Origin: Rosellinia necatrix
Lineage: Eukaryota; Ascomycota; Sordariomycetes; Xylariales; Xylariaceae
Direction: 5' to 3'
Length of the DNA stretch: 64,000 nucleotides
Assembly: GCA_021209875.1 (NCBI GenBank)
Contig: JAGYVD010000005.1
Span: 4,192,001-4,256,000, forward strand
Below are positions 23,301 to 37,370 of this stretch, piece by piece; position 1 is the first letter of the stretch; every line of letters starts with the position of its first letter. The notes below the pieces were generated by a model. It had not been told where the DNA came from and did no database searches. It saw only the letters and a program-made list of their open reading frames with translations. Both the position numbers and the translations under genes were made by a program.

Positions 23301-23550
23301 TATTATATTAATCTTAAATAAAAAGTGAAAGCTTTAGCAATAAATAATATATTATATAAAAAATTTATAAATAAACAAAAAATTAAATAAGAGGAATTAG
23401 CGTACTAAAATTCTAACTAAGTGTAAGTGTGTAGGGTGGGTCCAGTTTATGTGCGCTACAGCTGGTCTGTGCGTACTAGTTAGCAACAGGTGTACAGATG
23501 ATCCGCGCATGCTGCGCATGCTACGGTTGAAGGGCCAGTTATCTATAACT
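23301..23550 (+). repeat. Family B LTR, copy 3
   Basis: The first 11 bases TATTATATTAA align with TGTTGCACCAG of copy 1 purely by C-to-T and G-to-A changes. The first 100 bases are saturated in this way. The last 130 bases (GGGTGGGTCCAG, GAAGGGCCAG) are nearly intact. Confidence 0.85.
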
Positions 23551-23853
23551 ATTGCTATAGTTTTTAATTAATAATATAAAAGAAATTTTAATACAAAGCC
23601 TGTTAGTTTAGCTTCTTTACTAAAAATATATTATATTAATACTAAATATGTTAATAATAATAAAGTTCCTTTTAAAAAAACCTGGTAAAAAAATGTTGCT
23701 TTATAAAAAATAAATTAAAGAAACATTTTTATTATATCTGTATCTGCTTAATAATACAAAAAACACTAAAAGAATATTATTACTAAACATAATATTTTAA
23801 TCAATAATACTATTTTTATATTAGCAAATATAAATATAGTTTTATATAAATAG
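23551..23853. other. AT-rich spacer
   Basis: About 300 bp between the family B and family E elements, with no recognisable content beyond ATTGC at its start, the likely second copy of the family B target duplication. Confidence 0.4.
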
Positions 23854-24096
23854 AGTCACAGATGCCACCCATACTTACGTACCTCTGACTAGGACCCACC
23901 TAGGAAAGTGCTTCTAGTTATAAGCTAAGGTCTATAACACTTACGTATAGCATGTGACCTAGCATCTATGCACTTATAAACTAGTATATATTTAATTTTT
24001 GTTTAAATCATGTTTTCTGTTTTTTATTTTTTAATTAATCTATATATAAAATTTTAATTAAAAGCATTGCTGTTATGAAAAATACTAATTATAATA
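23854..24096 (+). repeat. Family E LTR, left
   Basis: Begins AGTCACAGATGCCACCC. The first 100 bases are GC-richer and little mutated, with GACTAGGACCCACCTAGG; the inner end TACTAATTATAATA is mutated relative to CACCAATTATAACA in the right copy. It shares AGCATCTATGCACTTATAAAC-type sequence with its partner. Confidence 0.75.
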
Positions 24097-27000
24097 ATTA
24101 AAGGATTATTTTTATTGTTTAATATTTAATTAATTAACTTTAGTTGTAAAAACAACTGCTGTTTTATTTTTTTTTTTGTACTCGCAAAACTTTATTATTA
24201 AATTAACATGTTAAATATAAGCTTAACTTATATTTTAACAATTTAATTAAAATAATTAGTAATGAAGCTTTGATTTTTATACGATATATTATATTATAAT
24301 ATAAATAATATATTTAATATAACACATAAAAACTTTAGCAGGTCTGTTTATAATAAAGCTTATTATAAAATGTAATTTAATTTTAATATTTTAGTTTAAA
24401 GCTATGTAAAAAGCAATAAATAAATTAATATCTGCTTATATTAATAATTAATAAAAACATAAGCTTTACAATTCAACTTTAGTTTTATTATAAAAAATAA
24501 AAACAAAAATAAAAGAAAACCTATAGAAAATATATTAACGTATTATAAATGCTTTGTTTTTAAAGAATATTGAATATAATATAAATTTACTTAGTTTAAA
24601 AATAAATATCATAAAAAAAATTAAACATTCTATTATAAACTTGATATAAAAAATAAAAACAAAAATATTATTTATTCCGTCGACAAAAACAAATAAGCAG
24701 CTTTTAAAATCAAGGGACTAATAACTGAAATTGTTTTTAATAACTATTTTAAAATAAATCATAAAGATTTATTTAAAAAAATAAAATAATAAATATTTAT
24801 AGCAAACCTTTAAAAATAAATAGCTAACAAGTTATATAAAATTATAAACGTATTTAATACTGACTTATATTAACTTATATTATAATATTTAAAAAATTAT
24901 TATAGCTAAATTAAAAACATAATATAAAACAACTTTTATAAATTTAATAAAAATAACAGAAAAGCTGGCTAAAGCTAATTAGTTTATTATTAATTTAATA
25001 GCTTAAAAATATTTTATTAATAATATATTTTAATAATATCAGCATTAAAAATTTGTGAAAATAAACGTTTTTATTTTTTATAATAACGTAATAAAAACCT
25101 AGTTGTTTTTAAAGTTTAATATTAAAACTAAACTAATTCTTTTATAATTAATACTAATGAGTTTATAATTAAAACAGCAAATATTAAATTATTTTTAAAA
25201 GCTTACCTATAATTAATATATAGCTTTTTTTAAAATATTTATTTTAAAAAATTAACACTACTAAAAATTCATAAATTATTTAGATTAAAAATATTTTAAT
25301 TTTTATTAAAACAGAAGTTCTATATTAATTTTATAAGTTTAATTATTTTATATAAAACCATATGCTTATTAAAGCTTTATAAAAACAGAATTTTATTTAT
25401 AGTTATTACTTTGCTTTAAAAATTAAATCATTGTTTATTATTTAATTAATAGATATAATTATAATAGGTTTATTTATTATAAAACTAATATAAAATTTAA
25501 AAAACAAAAGAAAATAAAAAGTTGCTAAAACGTTTAATAAAAAAATTAAAAACTTAAAAAGTAGCAGCAGTAATATTAAAAGCAGTAATAAAACTTATTA
25601 AATATATAAACTAGCTGTAAAGCTTATAAAAATAATATAAATTAAAAAGTTTTTTTTTAAAAAAGAAATTAATAAAAAAAAATGCTTTTATTATAAGCAG
25701 TAAAATTGTTATGGGCAGTGCCTATAAGGAAGTATTAGCGCACGGGCTGATATAGGCAAACTGTTATATATTTTTATCCTGAATAATTGCGGAATGGTTT
25801 ATAAACTAAATATTAAACTTGGACTAATATAATTAAAACTGACCCGTTTTATAAAACTATGTTTTATAAGCTATATATATATTGTTTATAATTTTTGCTA
25901 TTTAGTTAAAAAAGAGATCTTATTTATTATTTTAATAAATATATTTTTAAGTATAGTTTATTATATTTTTTTACTTTTTTAAAACTTTTATTAAATTTAT
26001 AGCAAACTCATTAAAAGCGTTTTAAAAGCTGCTTTTAATTAATTAAATAGCATTTATTTTAATACAAGCTATAAAATATAGCCATAATAATTTAGTATAT
26101 TTGAAATAAAAAATAACGTTTTATTAGTAAAAATAAATTAAAGGTATATATAAACAGTTTAAAAACAACTTTTAAACAGCTAACATATTAACTTTTAGTA
26201 TTACTTTTATATTTATTTATTATGCTACGCCGAGTTTTTTGAATTTTAATTATAAAAAGTTTAAATATACATTTTTAGCCTAGCTTAAAAAATTCATTAA
26301 AAACTGTTTTAAATAAGCTGAATAAAAAAAGATTATATTATATAACCCATAAATAATCAAAAAATTTATAAGTAATAATAAATTAAAATAATATGATATT
26401 TATAAGAGCTTAAAAATAATATGATATTTATGAAGAGTTTAAAAATGATATATAAGTTATTATGAAGTTATTTTATATTATATGCAGCTTTAATATAAAA
26501 AGTAATTTGAAAATTTTTTTTATAATATATTAAAACTATTTATAACGATTTAAATAAAACTGTATTATTTATTTATAAGCTGTACATATTTCATTAAAAA
26601 GCTCATTAATATTTTTTATGTTTTTTTGTTAATTTAAACAGTTATTATTAAAATCAAGTAAAATAAGCTGGGCAATTAGTATTAAATTATAGCTTTTTTT
26701 AAAAGCTATAAATAATAAGCTTCAAAAAGCTTTTATAAATATATAACTATTTAACGATTATTAAAGTTATTTTAATTAAGTTTTAAAAATAATAAGCAAG
26801 CTAGAAAAACTATAAGACTTTTATATTAAAAATAGCGTTTAAAATAAACGTAAATATAGTATAACTTATAAAAAACTAGCAGTAGATTTTAAAAAAAAAA
26901 TATTAAGATAACTAAAATTGTTTTTTTTAAGCTTATTATTTAACATGGCTTTTTAAGCAAAGCTTAAGCTGTTTAAGCTATAAAAAAAAATGCGCTGCAA

Positions 27001-30000
27001 AAAAATAAAAAAAAAGTTGTTTACGATATAAAAAATTAAGCTATTTTATTAAGTTATATTTTATGAAGCCAGCGGGCAGGCTAAGGATTTATATAAATAA
27101 CGTAAAAATAAAAGAAATATTAAGCATAAGCAACTAAAAAAATTAAAAAATAAATAACTTTTAAAAAAACCGGTTTTAAAAATTAATATTAACTTAAAAA
27201 AAAATAGCTATGATTAAAACAGTTTATAAAAGCTTATTTTTATAATTAATATATTTATAAAAAAATATCATTTTATAAAGCTTTAATTAATTAAAAATAT
27301 AAATATTATAGAATTATTAATAAAAAAATTATTGAAAAATCCAGGTTATTATATGTAAAAATAAAGAAACAGCTTTTTAAGCTAGCTGTAAAAAGAAAGT
27401 TATAAATAGGTTTTAAAAAATAAATAAAATAACTTATTTAAATATAAATATAAACAGATATACAAAATAAATATATATATAAATAATAAAAAGTTATAAT
27501 ATTTATTAATATTAAAAAACTTTAATTAAAACATAAAAAATAACATATATTGTTTATAAATATTATATTAATAAAAGGAATATTAGTAATAAAAAAAACT
27601 AAACTAGGTTTTTATTTTTATTTTTATATAACAAAATATATTTATTTAACAAATTAAAAGCTTATTTTATTTTTTAAACTAAACTTCCTTAAAAGATATT
27701 TTTATGTTATATATATAAACTTATATATATATTTATATAAAATTATTTTTATAAATTAATATCTTTTTATTTATTTTTAAAAAAATAATAAATGTTTCCA
27801 ATAAAAATAATTAAAACTTCATGATTAAAACCCGATTTAACTTAAAATTTATAATTAATTAATAACAACTTAGCTGCTATAAAACTAAAAAACTTAATTT
27901 TTTTAAAATTTAATATTTATTATAATAATATATAAAAACAGACTAGTTGGTATAAATTAATAAGCATAATGCTAAAGTTCCAGCGCTTTTAAAACTAAAG
28001 CTAAAAATTAGATTTTGTAAAATATTATTATAAGCAAATTTAAATAAAACATTATTATTTTTTAATTATATTTATTTAATAAATTGGTTTATTTATTAAC
28101 CTATAAATATATTTATAATAAAAACTATGAAAAATAAATTTTCATAAAGTTATTATTTAATAATTTTATAAATAGTTATAAAAAACCAGACAATAAATCA
28201 AATTATAGTTATAAATATTTTAACTAAAAAAAAATCTAAATTAAAGTTTTTTAGTTTATTAAAATAGCAGGATTATATAAAAAGTTATATATTATATTTA
28301 ATAGTATAAATAATAATAAAATAATAATTATAATGAAAATAAGTAAGTATTAATAAATATTTAATAAATGTTTGCTAGGTTTTTTAAAGCTATATATATA
28401 TGTATTATAATATTTAATTAAAAACAATAATTTCATATCATTTATTTAGTTCAAAAACAAAATTAAACTTTATTAATATAAAAATATAACTATTAAAAAA
28501 CTTTTTATGTAATATATTTAGTATAATTAATAACTATAATATAAAAATTAAATAGTTAGCAAAAACCTGACTTAGATAATATAAACTTGCTAAAATTAAT
28601 TATTTTATTAAAAACTAAAACTTGTTAAAAAATAAAAGTATATAAATTAAATTATTTTTAATTATCATGAAGCATAATTTTAATATAAATATTATTTAAA
28701 TAAACGTATATATTCAATATATTAGTAATTAATAGCTGCTTAAAAATTATATCAACTCTTTTATTAAAACAAAATTGTTTATTAATATTTGAAATTTTAA
28801 TTTAAAACATTAATAAAAGATTTTTAAAATAATAAAAACAAAAAGCTTTTAGTTGTTAAAATAAAACAAAAGCCATTTTAATAACAGAAAAACTTAATAA
28901 TTATTTTATATTTATTTAATTAATATTTTGTTATTATAAAACAAAATATTATTTAATAAAAGTTTTATTTTTAGTTTTAAGAAATAAAATAATAATTAGT
29001 TCTAATTTATTAACTTTATTGATAACTAAATAAAAAAATAAAAGATTTTATTAATATAATTATAAAAATAACTGTTTTTTTAACTTTTAACTATTTTAAA
29101 GTTTATTATAATATATAATTATTTAGTTTAAAATAAATAAAATGTTCTTCATTAAATATTTTAAAATTGAAATAACATTTAAAACTTACAATTAATAAAT
29201 ATATATATTTATTTAAATGTTTAAATATTTTTATATCATTGAAATAATTAAAGTAAAACTTTATTAATAATACATTATATAGCAGCGTTACTATGATATT
29301 ATTTTATAAAATTAAAACTTTATTAAATATTATGCAAGTTTTTAATATTTTATTATTAACATTAATATAACTAAATGTTAAATATAAAAACTTTGCTTAT
29401 AAAAAACAATTAAACTAATAGAGCGATTAATTAATAGCAAAAATAATACGAAAATATATGAATATAATTTAAAATTTTTATTATAAATATAAACATATAT
29501 AATTAAAAAAACAAATATAAAAAGAAAACCAGTCTTTAATATAAAAATTTAAATGTTAATTATTAAAAACAATAATTTTAAATTATAAATAAACTTTTAA
29601 ATAAATTAAACTATTTTATAATAAAATAATATTTTAAAAATAAAACTAGCAATATTTTAATTAAAAGTACTATTAAATTAATAGTTAACAGATTTTATTA
29701 TATAAACTAGTTAAAAATTCTTAAACAACTTATTATAAAAATAAAAATAAAGCTTAAAAAAAAAAAATAAAAAATAAAACAAATTTATATTTTTTATATA
29801 TATTATAAAAGTTATGATATTAAATAAATCAAAAAGCTAAAACTTTAACGATTAATCATATTTAATTAATAATTTTAAAAACTTTTCAAAACTATTATTA
29901 TAATTTTATTAAAACAACTTAAAATCTGCAGAAGTATCAAAACAATTAACGTATTAAATATTAACTCCTATAAAAATTAGTTTAAAAAGTTATATAGAAA

Positions 30001-30254
30001 CAATAACATAATACAAAAAACTAAAATATTATATAAATTACGCCGAAAAAACATAAAAAAATAAAAAACCGGTTAATAAAACGTTTTATTAACTTAATTA
30101 CTAACAGTTATAAAAAAACAATATGACGTTTTTATAAAATAAAAGCTTATAATATAATAATTAAGTTATAAAAACCTAAAATAATTTTTCTTTTTATTAA
30201 AAAGCAACTGAAAACATCTTGTTTAAAATAAAGCAAGATTTTTTAAAGAAAATC
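24097..30254 (+). mobile_element. Family E interior, RIP-saturated
   Basis: A-rich DNA with stops throughout. Two small GC-retaining patches stand out, 25705-25760 (TTATGGGCAGTGCC, GCGCACGGGCTG) and 27063-27090 (GCCAGCGGGCAGGC). A 28-bp tandem duplication lies at 26385-26440. No gag or pol motif could be identified with confidence. Confidence 0.5.
26385..26440. repeat. 28-bp tandem duplication
   Basis: Two units beginning AAAATAATATGATATTTAT and ending in AGAGCTTA or AGAGTTT, followed by a partial third unit (AAAAATGATATATAAG). The differences include C-to-T, so the duplication seems older than some of the mutations. Confidence 0.75.
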
Positions 30255-30496
30255 AGTTACAAATACTATTTATATTTATATACTTTTAACTAAAACCAAC
30301 CCAGAAAAGTTCTTTTAGTTATAAACTAAAGCTTATAATATTTATATATAATATATAACCTAGCATTTATGCATTTATAAACTAATATATACTTAATTTC
30401 TATAAATAGTTTTGTCTGTTTTTTATCTTCTAATTAATATATATATAAAACTTTAACTAAGAGCATTACTTTTATAAAAAAACACCAATTATAACA
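30255..30496 (+). repeat. Family E LTR, right
   Basis: Begins AGTTACAAATACTATTTA, aligned to AGTCACAGATGCCACCCA of the left copy by C-to-T and G-to-A plus few other changes. The inner edge is heavily mutated. The outer edge keeps AACTAAGAGCATTAC and CACCAATTATAACA. Confidence 0.75.
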
Positions 30497-30674
30497 AAGA
30501 GCTTTATTCTTTATAAACGTTTTTTTTAATTAAAATTTTATATAGCTAAAAAACAGACTAGCTTTTATTATAATTTTTTTTAAAACAATATAATCTAAAA
30601 AAAACGTTTTAATAGGCTTTCTTTTAAATTTTTTAATATAATTATTTTAAATTTGTAAAATGTTTTAAAGCTAC
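30497..30674. other. AT-rich spacer
   Basis: About 180 bp between the family E right LTR and island F. Nothing recognisable. Confidence 0.4.
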
Positions 30675-30845
30675 TGTTAGGTTCAGAATAAGGAATAATG
30701 TTATATTAGTTATAAAGCTATTTCTTAGGCTGAAATAAAAAATAGATTAGTTTAAAGTCCCACGTGCATAGACCACCTTATATACAGCCAAGTATTTTTT
30801 TATAAGCACTGCTAAAAAAAAATTGCCTGTTATTTTTCCAGGATA
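30675..30845 (+). mobile_element. Family F LTR-like island
   Basis: A GC-richer island starting TGTTAGGTTCAGAATAAGG and including AAAGTCCCACGTGCATAGACC and CTTATATACAGCC. The sharp TG start, spared left side and mutated right side suggest a left LTR or a solo LTR. No second copy, right border or target duplication was found, so the call is tentative. Confidence 0.45.
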
Positions 30846-33800
30846 AAAAATATGTTTTTTTTTATTTAGCCGGTATTAAAGCTTAAATTTATATTATAAG
30901 TTTTTTTTCAAGCAATTTTATTTTTATTAAGCTGTTTTTTGATTATTTTTTATAATTATAACTTAATTATGTAATAGTTCCTTAATATTTTAAAATATAA
31001 ATAAAGTTTTTTACCATTTAATAACTATTTAATTAAAATAATTTATATATTTTATGTATTTTTAAAGCTTCAGATTATTTTTTAAATAAAAATTTTACAG
31101 TTTTTTGAGCTATAAACAACTTTGTTTATTAAAAATATTAATAACTAATAAAAATCTATTTGTATTTTTTAAATTGTAGTTTTTATTTTTTTAATTTTTA
31201 AATTTATTTTTATACAGCTTATAATTTAAAGTTTTATATTTAATATATTTTTTATAATTTTTAAATTTTATTTAGTTTATTCAAGTTTTTGGGGTTTTAT
31301 TAGAATTTCTTTTTAAACTTTTTAAAGTTTTAATTATTGTTTAGCCAGCTTGATATTTTTTGGTTTTATTAAACTTTTTTAACAAAAGTTTAAATTTTTA
31401 GTTTTATTTTTATTATAGCTGATTTATTAGTTTTCATTTATAGTTAATTATTAAATATTTTATTATTATTAATATTATTTTTCTTTACAATATTATTAAT
31501 AAAAAAAGAATTAATATTTTTAATTAAACTATTTTATAAAAATAAAAGTTTTTTATATTCTTTATTAAATTTATTTAAATTATCAAAAATAAAAGTAATG
31601 ATTGTTTACATTTTTGAAAAAATCTTGTTTATAATAATATTTTAAAGCTTTTTACTACTTTTTGTTCAGCTTATTTTTTCATTAATTTTTAATTAAGCGG
31701 CGTTAGTTTTTATTATAAAAAATATTATCCTGCTAAAAATAATTAAAGTTTAAAAGCTTTTATATGTTTTACGTAATTAATTTTATTTTAAAAAAATATA
31801 AAATAGTTTGTTTTTATAGTATTTAGTTTTTAATTTTATTAATTCTTTTAGTTTAAGATATTAATACATTTTATAATTTTAAATGAAATTATTATATTAT
31901 TTTATATAGCAATATATACAATTTTATAACTAAAAAGTTTTGTGCAGTATTTTCAAAATCATATACTTATATTTGAATCATTATAGCTTTTACATGGGCT
32001 ATTAAAAATCATGTTAAATTAAACAGCTAATAAAATTTATAAACTTAATATATATATTCTTTATTATTTAGTTTTTATTTTTTATATTAGAAATTTATAA
32101 ACTTTATATATTTAATTTGATAAGCTTTAAAATTAATAATATAATTAATATTTAATATAAAAATAAAATTTATTTATTTAAAAAAATAACCGTGTGCTTT
32201 TTTGTTTTCCTCTGTTTTATTTTTTAAATTAAATTTTTAATATTTAATAACAATTAAATTTTGTTTTAATATTTAATGAAATATTTTAATTAAAAACACC
32301 TCATAAAAAGTTTTAATGTTATTATTTGAAAAATGCTTTCACAATTCTTTACCTTCAATAACATTTTATTTAATAATTTAAATTAAATCATTATTATATT
32401 AAATAACTAATTTATTTATGTTTAACTAATACATAAACTTTTTCCATATAATATTAACTTTTAAATAAATTAGAACAATTTTAAACATGAAATAACTGTT
32501 TATATTCATTTAATTTAATGTTTATTTAAATTAATTATTTTATATATTAATTACAACGATTTTTTGTCTTTTTATAAAATACATTTAAAAACCTTTCTTT
32601 TTGTTATTTATATTGTTTTTCAAAGTTTACATTAAACTTTATAATTATAATGAAAACCAAAAAATTATTAAATGTAATAATAAATTAAATTAATCATTAT
32701 AAGTTAAAAGAAATAACGCTTAAAAAATTATTATTTAAAATAAATAAAGCAATTTTTATTTTTAAAATAAATTATTAAAGTTTAAAACTGTTAATAATAG
32801 TTATAAAAAGTTTTGGTTTTAGTTTAAATATTTATTTATAATTTTAGCTTGTTCTGCTGATCTATACTATTTTATCAAAAATAATTTTTATTAAACTTTC
32901 AAATGTTTTTGCTAATTTATGAATAAATAAAATAATAAATCAAACAGTTTAGTTTAAATCTATTTTTTTTAATAAACTGAAATTTTACATTAGCTTTTAT
33001 AATATAACTCTGTTGCTACTTCTGTTATAACTGGTTTTTAATAAAATAGTTTATTTAGTTAATTTATTCATATAAATATATATATATATTTTATTAATTG
33101 TTATTTTTTAAAGTTAATGATTAAATATTAAAATAGCTTTAAAAATATTAATATAAATTATAAAAAACCAAGGGTTTATTTTTAAACATTTTTGTTGGTT
33201 ACTATTTAAAATAGTTAGTGATATATATATTATAATCTATAGTTAATTCTAGCTATTAATATTATATTGTTACCAACTTGCAGGTTTTATTATAACTTAA
33301 ACATACTGTTATTATATCTTTATATATTGCTTTAAAAATTTTATAAGTAAATTATTTATTTTAAATATTATTAAGCAACTTTTATATATAATTACCTTAT
33401 TATATAATGTTTAGTTTAGCTTTAATTTTATATATAGCTATTTCAAAAGAATTTTAGTTTTGTTTTAACATTTTATTTTTTAGTATTATTATAAAGTAAA
33501 AAATATTGTTTTAATATTATTATATGCTGTTAACTGTTTATTTTTTTTCTGCGTGTATAAATTTTTATTGTTTTTTTAAAATATTTTCAATTATATTATT
33601 TAATTTAAACTTGTATATAATTATAAAATTATATTAAAATAAAAGTTTAGTTTATTTTATTCAATAAAAATGCAGTTTTTGTTTTATTAAAAAGTATTTA
33701 AAAGCTTTATAGTTTATAATAAAAATGAAAATCGCGTTTTAATGTTTTTATGTTTTTATTAATTTTGTTTTTAATATAAAAACGTTTTTATTACTGTTAG

Positions 33801-35574
33801 CTTTTTTTATAAATGCTATAGTTTAATTTAACGCTCTATATTATTTTTAAATAAAATGTTATTATATATTATTTATTATTATTATTATTTTATATTAAAC
33901 TTTCTCCTGCTACTTTGTTTAACGTGTTTATTTTTATGTTTATTTTTTTAGTTATAATTAAAATATATTAATATTAAAGCGTTTATTAGTTGAGTTTTTA
34001 GTTTATTAAACCTTTTTTAATATTTTTTGTTTTAAAAATACATTTCTTTTTATAAAATTAAACAAAAGTTTAGCTATATAATTAAACTTTAGAATAAACT
34101 TTTGATAAAAGTTGCTAAATTTTCAAAAAATAATATTTTTTTTATTAAAATAAAAAGTTTTTAGCTTTATATAACAATTATTTTATTTAAACTTATTTTA
34201 ATTATATAAAATTTATATTTTTTTCAGTTTGCTTATAGGCCTCCGTTTTATAGCTGTTGTAGAACTTTTTTTTATATATATTTAATATTTTTTTATATTA
34301 TGGGAATGAATGAGCATATTATTAACATAAACATTATAAAAGTTGTTTAAATATTTTATTCACGCGTTATTTATATATTTTTAAAAAATAGCCAGGCCGT
34401 TTAATAATTTCATAAATAATACTTTGTATTTAAATAATTTATGTTTAGTTTTAAACGTTATAAAACTTGTGTTTTTTTAAATATATATGAATATAATAAA
34501 ACGTTTGTTATATATAAATGTTCCTTAAAATTTTGGCTTTTATTATTTATGTTAATATTTTATTACTGAAAAATCATAAATATCAGGGTTTTTTAGCTAA
34601 TATGTTTAATTTTTAATAGTTTATATAAAATTTGAAACCTTTGTTTAATTTTTATTTAAATAATATAAATAAATAAAAATGTGTTGTCAAACATAATAAA
34701 CTTGTTTTCAAAGTTGTTAATAATATATATTTTTATAGCTTTAGTTTTTAATAATAAATAATATAATAAATTATTTATTAAGTTTGTTGATTTTATGATT
34801 AATAAATTTAATATAATAGTTTATTATTTAATTAAAAATAATATATTAAAATTTATTTTATTAAAAGTTTTAAAACTTTATAATATTTTAAAAGCATTTA
34901 TTTTTATATTTTATACTTTAACGTTTTTTTTATTAAAAAGTTTTATTAGCTAGCCTTTATATTAAATTATCGTATTAATATAGCTTATTAATATTATATT
35001 AATTAACGCTTTATAAATTTCTTAATTGTAATAATATTAGCCACAAGCTATTGCTTATATTATTTAATTATATTTTTCATAACTAATATAAACTTTAATA
35101 ATTATATTATTACTTTAGTTTTTAAAATAAAAATATCATGTTTACAAAAGTTTTGTTATTTTTATTTAATTATTAGTTTATTTCATATATTATGTTTTTC
35201 TGTTAGTTTATTTATACCACATATTTTATAAGCTAACATATTAAATTTTTTAAAACTTTCAATAAAATTTTACGCAGAACTAATAATAACGCAACAATAT
35301 TTGAATAATATAACTGTTAAACTTTCAAATATTTAATATTTAGCTTTATTTTATATTTAAAAATAATTTATTCTTTAATAAAAGTTGGAAAAAATATATA
35401 ATATTTTTTAAAAATCTAAAATATATTATTTTTTATAAAATATTTAGCTTATAATAAAATCATGCTTTATTTTTAATTTAATTAATAGAAGATTCTTAAA
35501 TCTTTGTTTTTATAAATAAAAATCTATTATTAAAGCTTTTTTTAATATTTTAGTAAAAATTTAAATTATATTTT
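30846..35574. mobile_element. RIP-saturated T-rich block
   Basis: About 4.7 kb, T-rich on the plus strand, no gene and no recognisable motif. Its base skew continues past the family C solo LTR to about 44885, so the two parts probably belong to one or more elements in the same orientation. The last five bases ATTTT are a copy of the solo LTR's target duplication. Confidence 0.45.
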
Positions 35575-35776
35575 TGATACGCGCGCGTAGAGGGAGCGCT
35601 TACATAACCCCTCGCTTGGGGTGCTGTGGCCCGTGGACACACGCACAACCTAATTGGGCCTAGCCCCATGTATGTGGGCCCTAGCCCACATCTTGGTAGA
35701 ACTTTAGCTTAGCCAAGATTTGCTAGTCCTTCATCTTTTATAATACACACTTTACACCCCCATGGTGCACCTCTCA
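35575..35776 (-). mobile_element. Family C solo LTR, nearly unmutated
   Basis: 202 bp, plus-strand TGATACGCGCGCG to GCACCTCTCA, the reverse complement of the family C LTR at 9742-9945. Flanked by a 5-bp duplication ATTTT (35570-35574 and 35777-35781). It is almost free of RIP and serves as the reference for the family. Strand is relative to the LTRs at 9742; if family C coding is on the minus strand there, this copy would be in sense on the plus strand. Confidence 0.88.
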
Positions 35777-37340
35777 ATTTTAATATTTTTTATAAATAAA
35801 AATTAGTTTTTATTTTCATATTTAATTATTGCTTAACTTTTACCGTTAATTTTGTATTTATAGAAATATATCTGTTTATTTTTATATTAATTAAAGTATT
35901 ATTTATAAAATACTTTTATTTATTTAATAATAATATATATAAAATTAAAAAAAATTCTTTTTAAATAAAAGTTGAAATTTTTTATAGTTTTAATATTAAG
36001 ATTTATTAATATATTTTTAAAAAAGTTTATTGTTTTAAAATTATACTTTTTCTGATTTTTTATTTTATTTTATATTTAGTACAATTTTATTTTATTTTAA
36101 TTTTTATATATTTTAATATATATAATAATTAATTATATTTCAAATTTTAATTTATATTTTTAACGTTTATATTTATATTTTTATATTTAGTTAAATTATA
36201 ATTAGATTTATAATTTTTATAATCAGCTATACTTCAAAATATATTTATTAAAATAATAAATAAAGTCTATTTTTAGCTAAATAGCAGAAGTTATAAATAA
36301 TATATATATAGCTTATAAAGTATAGTTTTATAAAACTAATTAGTTTTTGTTATATTAGTTTAAGTTTAATAGTTAGTTTATAAATTATTTAATAATTGTT
36401 TAAAATAAAATATATAATAGTTTATTTATATTAGCTTGTATATTAATATTTTTTATAAATACTGTTTATAATATTATTATTTTTCTATGTTTTTTAAAAA
36501 AGTTGCAAGCTAGTTATAAGCTGTTTTATAATTTTTATTTTTATATTTTAAAGTTATAAATAAAGTTTTTTTTTATTAAATGTTTTTATTAAAATTTTTT
36601 TTATTTATTAGTTTTTATTTATATATAAATATATATTTTGTTAGCTTAGTTTGCTAAAATATTTTAACGCTGTTTATAAACATTTTTAATATTTTTTATT
36701 TATATATTAATTACTAGTTTTTATATATTTTTTAAATATTTTAAATGCTTACGCGCAACTGTTTTTTAAAATTCTGCCGGGCTATATTTTTTACTGTTTT
36801 ATATACAGCTATATAAAACTTTTAAGCTGCCTGCTTTTGAATTTTTTTTTAATTTTTTTTAATAATAATTAGCTTTATAAGTTTTTTTTAATTCTTATAA
36901 TGCTTTAATTTATTATTTAAACTGTTTATAAATTAATTTTATTTTATTTTATCATCTGTTTAGCGTTTTATTATTAATATTATATTTATTTTTTATTATT
37001 GCGGCTACGCTTTATTTTTATTTATATTTTAGCTAGCCTGTTAGTTTAGCTTATTAGCGCAGCTATATTTTTTTGTTTTTAAAAATTAGTTTTAAACTAT
37101 TTGCAATTTTTTTATTAGTTAATAAAACAGTTGTTTTTTATTATATTATAACAATCTATTTTTAGCTGTTATTTTTATATTAATTCTGTTAATAAAAAAT
37201 AAAAATAATATTTTTTCAGCTTTTTATACTAACTTTTTTTTTTTTTTAGCGTTTAATATTATTTTTGTTTGTTTATAAGTTTTATTAACTAAGTTTTAGC
37301 GTTATTTACGCTTTTCTTTTCTGTTTTTCAGTTTAGTTTT

Positions 37341-37370
37341 TTTTTATTTGTTTTTATTTGTTTTTATTTG
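37341..37370. repeat. 10-bp tandem repeat
   Basis: Three perfect copies of TTTTTATTTG, followed by a T run. Simple sequence of no evident function. Confidence 0.85.

Larger units (their letters stand above)
18163..23550 (+). mobile_element. Family B LTR retrotransposon, first full copy
   Basis: Two same-direction family B LTRs (18163-18415 and 23301-23550) enclose 4.9 kb of T-rich, RIP-saturated interior; total 5388 bp. The flanks TTTGC (18158-18162) and ATTGC (23551-23555) agree at four of five bases. Mutation is mild at both outer edges and severe at both inner edges, as expected for a single element. The strand given is that of the TGTTG end; the T-richness of the interior suggests coding may be on the opposite strand. 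The reverse copy at 44891-52100 has the same skew relative to its LTRs, supporting that they are one family. Confidence 0.65.
23854..30496 (+). mobile_element. Family E LTR retrotransposon, probable full copy
   Basis: Two same-direction repeats of about 243 bp (23854-24096 and 30255-30496) enclose 6.2 kb of A-rich, RIP-saturated DNA; total about 6.6 kb. Each repeat ends in AATTATAACA or its mutated form AATTATAATA. The left repeat is clean at its left edge (GACTAGGACCCACCTAGG); the right repeat is clean toward its right edge. The flanks AATAG and AAGAG agree at four of five bases. The start is uncertain because no TG is visible at the point where the copies stop matching. The purine run AAAGAAAA just before the right repeat and the A-rich interior favour plus-strand coding. 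Confidence 0.65.

Noticed and set aside
23854..23905. Homology between family E and family B starts because both contain AGTCACA
   Set aside because: The match is limited to about seven to ten bases, and the sequences that follow are unrelated.
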